Part shown: one piece after another, positions 6,704-9,067 of the stretch
Numbering within the stretch: the first letter of the stretch is position 1
Layout of the letters: every line of letters begins with the position of its first letter
Source of the DNA: Paracoccaceae bacterium
GTDB lineage: Bacteria > Pseudomonadota > Alphaproteobacteria > Rhodobacterales > Rhodobacteraceae
DNA: 9,067 nt
NCBI GenBank assembly: GCA_012036325.1
Contig: JAAUPC010000123.1
Span: 1 to 9,067, forward strand
Direction: 5' to 3'
Notes under the pieces: model-generated
What the model saw: only the letters and a program-made list of their open reading frames with translations
Told to the model about the DNA's origin: nothing
The model's database searches: none
Made by a program: the position numbers and the translations under genes

Positions 6704-7797
6704 TATCCAGCGTCTCTTGTCCGTTCGCGCGCCTCAGCCAGGACCGAGGGCAAAGGGGCCGGCAAGATGCCATCGTCCACTGCCTTCAGGAACGAGGCGC
6801 GCCAGTGAACATTCACCGGCTCGGCGCTTTTCTTCAGCATGGGGTACCCCAGACGCCCGGCGGCGGCTACGGGAAAAGTGCTGTAGGGCTGGGCGCGTTT
6901 CAGGACGCGGACCACGAAGCCGCGCGCGTTCTGCACCCAGTCAGGGCTGGAGGGGGCAGCGGCAAGGGCGGCGGCCTCGGCCAGCTCATCCGGGTCGACG
7001 GTGGCGATGCGGGCGAGGTATTGCCGCAGGTCAGGTTCATCCGCCGTCTCAAACAGGCGCGAGAGCTGGTCGGAGGAAAAGAGCGGCCCCATGGCGATGC
7101 CTGCCTGCCGCAGCGCGAGGCCGAAGCCGCGTTCCCCCCGGCGGATGACCTTGTACTTGTTCGAGGTCAGCCGGAGCCCATCCCAGAAGGCGCGAAACCC
7201 GGGGTGGTCAAGCACCGGGCCACGGATCGAGAAGAAGTAGGATTCAAGGAACATGATGTCATCGCGCTGCCTCAGGATCGTTCCAACGACATCGAAGGCC
7301 GAAGCCTCGGCCCGCTGCAGGGTCAGATCGCCCGGCCAGAGCGGGAACCAGATGCTGTCGTTCAGGATCACCAGCCGGTCAGGATGCACCGCCCAATGCC
7401 GCAAGAGGATCAACCCGTCCCGGTAGCCGCCGAAGTCATAGCCGAAATTCGGCCGTTCCACCGCGCGCCAGATCAGCGGTTTGAGGGTCTGCCGGTCGGC
7501 CGCCGACAAAGGCGCGTTCGACACCACGAAAGGCGCATAGCCGCTGTCGACCAGATGCCGCAGCGTGTCGTGGAACGAGGGCGCAAGGCCCTGCGGCTGC
7601 CAGCACAGGATCAGCGCGACCTTGGGGCCAAGGGGCTGATCGCCGTCAAGGGTCGGAAAGCCCCGGGCAAGTTTCCGGTCATGGAGGCGTTGCACCAAGG
7701 GTTCCCAGACGGCCTCGGGTACCGCGCGGAGCTGTTGCCCCAAGCGGCCGAGTTCGCGTCTGAGTTTCCAGGCTGGGATCACCCCAGATCCCCCCAT
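6703..7797 (-). CDS. RgpF-family (rhamnan synthesis F) glycan protein, copy a
   Basis: This 364-residue protein is the first of two tandem RgpF-like proteins. It carries VALILCWQPQG (60-70), VVSNAPLS (91-98), RPNFGYDFGGYRDG (115-128) and LNDSIWFP (145-152), the family's most conserved blocks, with no signal peptide or membrane segment. It follows neuB after a single base (TGA-A-ATG), so the two are co-transcribed. The start is uncertain: ATG 7797 has no good ribosome-binding site, whereas GTG 7782 (codon 6) is preceded by GGGGGGA at a 6-base spacing and would start at IPAWKLRREL, which aligns better with the paralogue's beginning. The C-terminal third has an Ala-rich stretch (AEAAALAAAPSS). 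The role is inferred as sugar transfer in a polysaccharide that also holds the NeuB product. Confidence 0.86.
   Translation of the reverse strand: MGGSGVIPAWKLRRELGRLGQQLRAVPEAVWEPLVQRLHDRKLARGFPTLDGDQPLGPKVALILCWQPQGLAPSFHDTLRHLVDSGYAPFVVSNAPLSAADRQTLKPLIWRAVERPNFGYDFGGYRDGLILLRHWAVHPDRLVILNDSIWFPLWPGDLTLQRAEASAFDVVGTILRQRDDIMFLESYFFSIRGPVLDHPGFRAFWDGLRLTSNKYKVIRRGERGFGLALRQAGIAMGPLFSSDQLSRLFETADEPDLRQYLARIATVDPDELAEAAALAAAPSSPDWVQNARGFVVRVLKRAQPYSTFPVAAAGRLGYPMLKKSAEPVNVHWRASFLKAVDDGILPAPLPSVLAEARERTRDAG
7789..7795 (-). promoter_or_regulatory. Ribosome-binding site suggesting a GTG start for rgpF copy a
   Basis: GGGGGGA on the minus strand lies 6 bases before GTG 7782-7780, inside the region translated if ATG 7797 were used. 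It is G-rich rather than a perfect AGGAGG, so the start choice is only favoured, not settled. The five residues in question (MGGSG) have no counterpart in the paralogue. Confidence 0.4.
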
Positions 7798-7798
7798 T

Positions 7799-8806
7799 TC
7801 AGCTGGTGTTGCGGGTGACGGCGCGGGTCAGGCGTTTGCCCAGCAGTTTGTCAAAATCATAGGCCGGAATCTCGCCCGAGCCGGGGCGACGGGCCCAGAT
7901 GTCGGCTTCGGTGATGATATGGCCAGCGGGCAGGTCCTTGTCGGCGACGACGGACCCACGGGCGAAGCGGTAGACGTCTTCTTCGGGTGCGGTGCGCTCT
8001 TTGGGGTTGTTCGCGGCGATCCAGATCTCCTTGGACCGGTCGATCAGCAGGCGCAGTTCGGCCGGGTCCATCGAGTTGATGATGTCGGGGCCTTTGCGAT
8101 AGCGGGTGTCGGTGTAGTGCCGTTCCAGGATGCAGGCGCCGAGGGCCACGGAGGCAAGGGCCATTTCTGGGCCGATGGAGTGGTCAGAGAACCCGACGAC
8201 CGCCTTGGGGAAGGCTTGTTTCAGATCGGTCACGCCGCGCAAGCTGACGATCTCGGCCGGGCTGGGATAGAGGTTGGTGCATTCCATCAGCGCGTATTCG
8301 ATGCCGGCCTTGTCAAGGATGTCGACCGAAGCACGAATGGTTTCAATGGTTTGCATGCCAGTGGACATGATCACCGGCTTGCCTTTGCGGGCGATATGGC
8401 GGATCAGCGGCAGGTTGTCTGCCTCACCCGAACCGATCTTGTAGGCTGGCACGTCCAGCGTTTCCAGGAAATCCGCCGCCGCCCGGCTGAAGGGCGTAGA
8501 AATCCAGATCATCCCCAGGCTTTCGGTGTATCGCTTCAGCTCTGCCTCATCGGTCAGGGACAGGGCACAGCTTTCCATCACATGCCAGATCGAGACATCG
8601 GCATTGGGCGGGAAGATCGACTTCGCCTCATCCGTCATCTCATCTTCGATGATATGGGTCTGGTGCTTGATCATCTCACACCCCGCCCCAGCGGCCAGGC
8701 GGACCATTTCCTTGGCCACGGCCAGGTTCCCGCCATGGTTGATCCCGATCTCGGCGATGACGAGCGGCGGGTGACCCGGTCCTATCTCACGGTTGGCTAT
8801 CTTCAC
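7799..8806 (-). CDS. neuB: N-acetylneuraminate (nonulosonic acid) synthase, NeuB family
   Basis: This 335-residue enzyme condenses phosphoenolpyruvate with an N-acylated hexosamine (ManNAc or a relative) to form a nine-carbon sialic-type acid in the cytoplasm. It has the NeuB TIM barrel followed by a C-terminal SAF/antifreeze-like domain. Compared with remembered Neisseria meningitidis NeuB, the catalytic set is conserved: E19 in AEIGINHGG, K47 in IKHQTH, K123 in YKIGSGE, metal ligands H209 (GFSDHS) and H230 (LERHYTD), and R307 in the SAF domain (RRPG). STPFSRAA, STGM and RKGPDI are also typical. PseI or legionaminate synthase relatives share many of these, so the exact acceptor (ManNAc, diNAc-bacillosamine-derived or other) is open. 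It starts with GTG 8806 after AAGGAG at an 8-base spacing. It appears to lead an operon with two rgpF genes; no neuA or neuC is in the window. Confidence 0.92.
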   Translation of the reverse strand: MKIANREIGPGHPPLVIAEIGINHGGNLAVAKEMVRLAAGAGCEMIKHQTHIIEDEMTDEAKSIFPPNADVSIWHVMESCALSLTDEAELKRYTESLGMIWISTPFSRAAADFLETLDVPAYKIGSGEADNLPLIRHIARKGKPVIMSTGMQTIETIRASVDILDKAGIEYALMECTNLYPSPAEIVSLRGVTDLKQAFPKAVVGFSDHSIGPEMALASVALGACILERHYTDTRYRKGPDIINSMDPAELRLLIDRSKEIWIAANNPKERTAPEEDVYRFARGSVVADKDLPAGHIITEADIWARRPGSGEIPAYDFDKLLGKRLTRAVTRNTS

Positions 8807-8980
8807 GGGTCGCTCTCCTTCTGGTTGGGCACCTGCATCATGGTTGCCTGGGCGCTGTCAAGTCATAGGCCCCTGCCCCCACACCTGACATGGCGAAGGT
8901 CTGCCAGTTAAGAGGAAAAGCGGCAAACTGCCAGCGGGCGGGGCCGGGAAACCTGCGGGACATGCCCCAGGGCTGCGGGC
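8807..8980 (-). other. neuB leader / intergenic region
   Basis: This is the longest non-coding stretch in the window (174 bases). On the minus strand it holds a perfect TTGACA (8856-8861), but the expected -10 position about 17 bases on reads ATGCAG, which is poor, so a promoter is only suggested. GGCA-GTT-TGCC (8922-8932) followed by GCTTTTCC is a feeble hairpin with a short T-run that could end the upstream gene. CTGCCAG occurs twice in direct orientation near 8901 and 8928. Two very short ORFs of 17 and 12 codons run toward neuB. I see no riboswitch or RNA gene. Confidence 0.35.
8815..8820 (-). promoter_or_regulatory. Strong Shine-Dalgarno deciding the GTG start of neuB
   Basis: AAGGAG on the minus strand sits 8 bases before GTG 8806-8804. 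It is the best ribosome-binding site in the glycan block, and it fixes the start because the protein then begins directly at the conserved KIANREIG strand. Confidence 0.75.
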
Positions 8981-9067
8981 CTAGCGCCGGGACAGAACGG
9001 CAAGCCGATCACGGATTTCGGGCCGCAGGGGCCCTTCGCGCGGCGGGTCGAGCAGCGTGGACAAGAG
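8981..9067 (-). CDS. C-terminal end of an unidentified minus-strand gene
   Basis: From the window edge the minus strand reads 28 sense codons and then TAG at 8981-8983. The peptide contains LLDPPREGPLRPEIRDRLA and ends LSRR; it is rich in Arg, Pro and Leu with G/C-ending codons that match the local coding style. That suits the end of a real gene upstream of neuB, probably part of the same glycan cluster. Too little is present to name a family, and chance openness in G+C-rich DNA cannot be excluded. Confidence 0.5.
   Translation of the reverse strand, partial: LLSTLLDPPREGPLRPEIRDRLAVLSRR

Noticed and set aside
6340..7445. Nucleotide direct repeat between the two rgpF genes as a recent duplication
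   Set aside because: Only short stretches such as the AAGTCATAGCC region around the GYDFG codons agree; elsewhere the DNA has diverged, so the duplication is old or the copies were acquired separately.
5840..8911. Plus-strand frames of about 320-337 codons at 5840-6808, 6805-7818 and 7919-8911
   Set aside because: Each lies opposite a minus-strand gene with strong family motifs. Their His/Gly/Gln-rich composition is typical of antisense shadows.

Overview
The window has about 65-70% G+C in most genes, strong third-position G/C bias, and long antisense shadow frames. Gene types and protein style suggest an alphaproteobacterium close to the Rhodobacteraceae (Rhodobacter/Gemmobacter/Tabrizicola type). 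That placement is inferred from composition and protein flavour, because no rRNA or other marker is present. I see no tRNA, rRNA, CRISPR array, IS element or phage gene.

Layout. Positions 1-402 (+) hold the 3' end of a MOFRL-type glycerate 2-kinase, which converges on a long run of minus-strand genes. A 120-base convergent spacer (403-522) carries two inverted repeats. Read in transcription order on the minus strand, from the right edge: the last 28 codons of an unidentified gene (8981-9067); a 174-base leader; neuB, a nonulosonic (sialic) acid synthase; two tandem, diverged RgpF-family (rhamnan synthesis F) glycan genes; a FkbM-type methyltransferase; a 67-base gap with a candidate promoter; cysK (cysteine synthase family); a large DUF3772/MscS mechanosensitive channel; and an AlaX-type Ala-tRNA editing protein.

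Two functional blocks are apparent. The first, about 4.8-8.8 kb, looks like the end of a surface-polysaccharide cluster: NeuB makes a nine-carbon acidic sugar, the RgpF proteins probably transfer or assemble sugars, and the FkbM enzyme probably O-methylates a sugar. The genes are packed with gaps or overlaps of 1-4 bases. The second, cysK-mscS-alaX, is a housekeeping block joined by ATGA overlaps.

The most useful observation is two likely single-base deletions that split genes from their N-termini. The channel's signal peptide (3575-3700) lies one base out of frame with its body. A 35-codon ORF (5428-5535) reads like the missing N-terminus of the FkbM protein, again one base out of frame. Adding one base at each site gives proteins of 821 and 245 residues. 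Both sites adjoin short C or G runs, so sequencing error must be excluded before calling either gene broken. No clearly new biological system is visible. The neuB plus twin-rgpF arrangement and a sharp G+C fall inside the second rgpF gene are the other points worth following.
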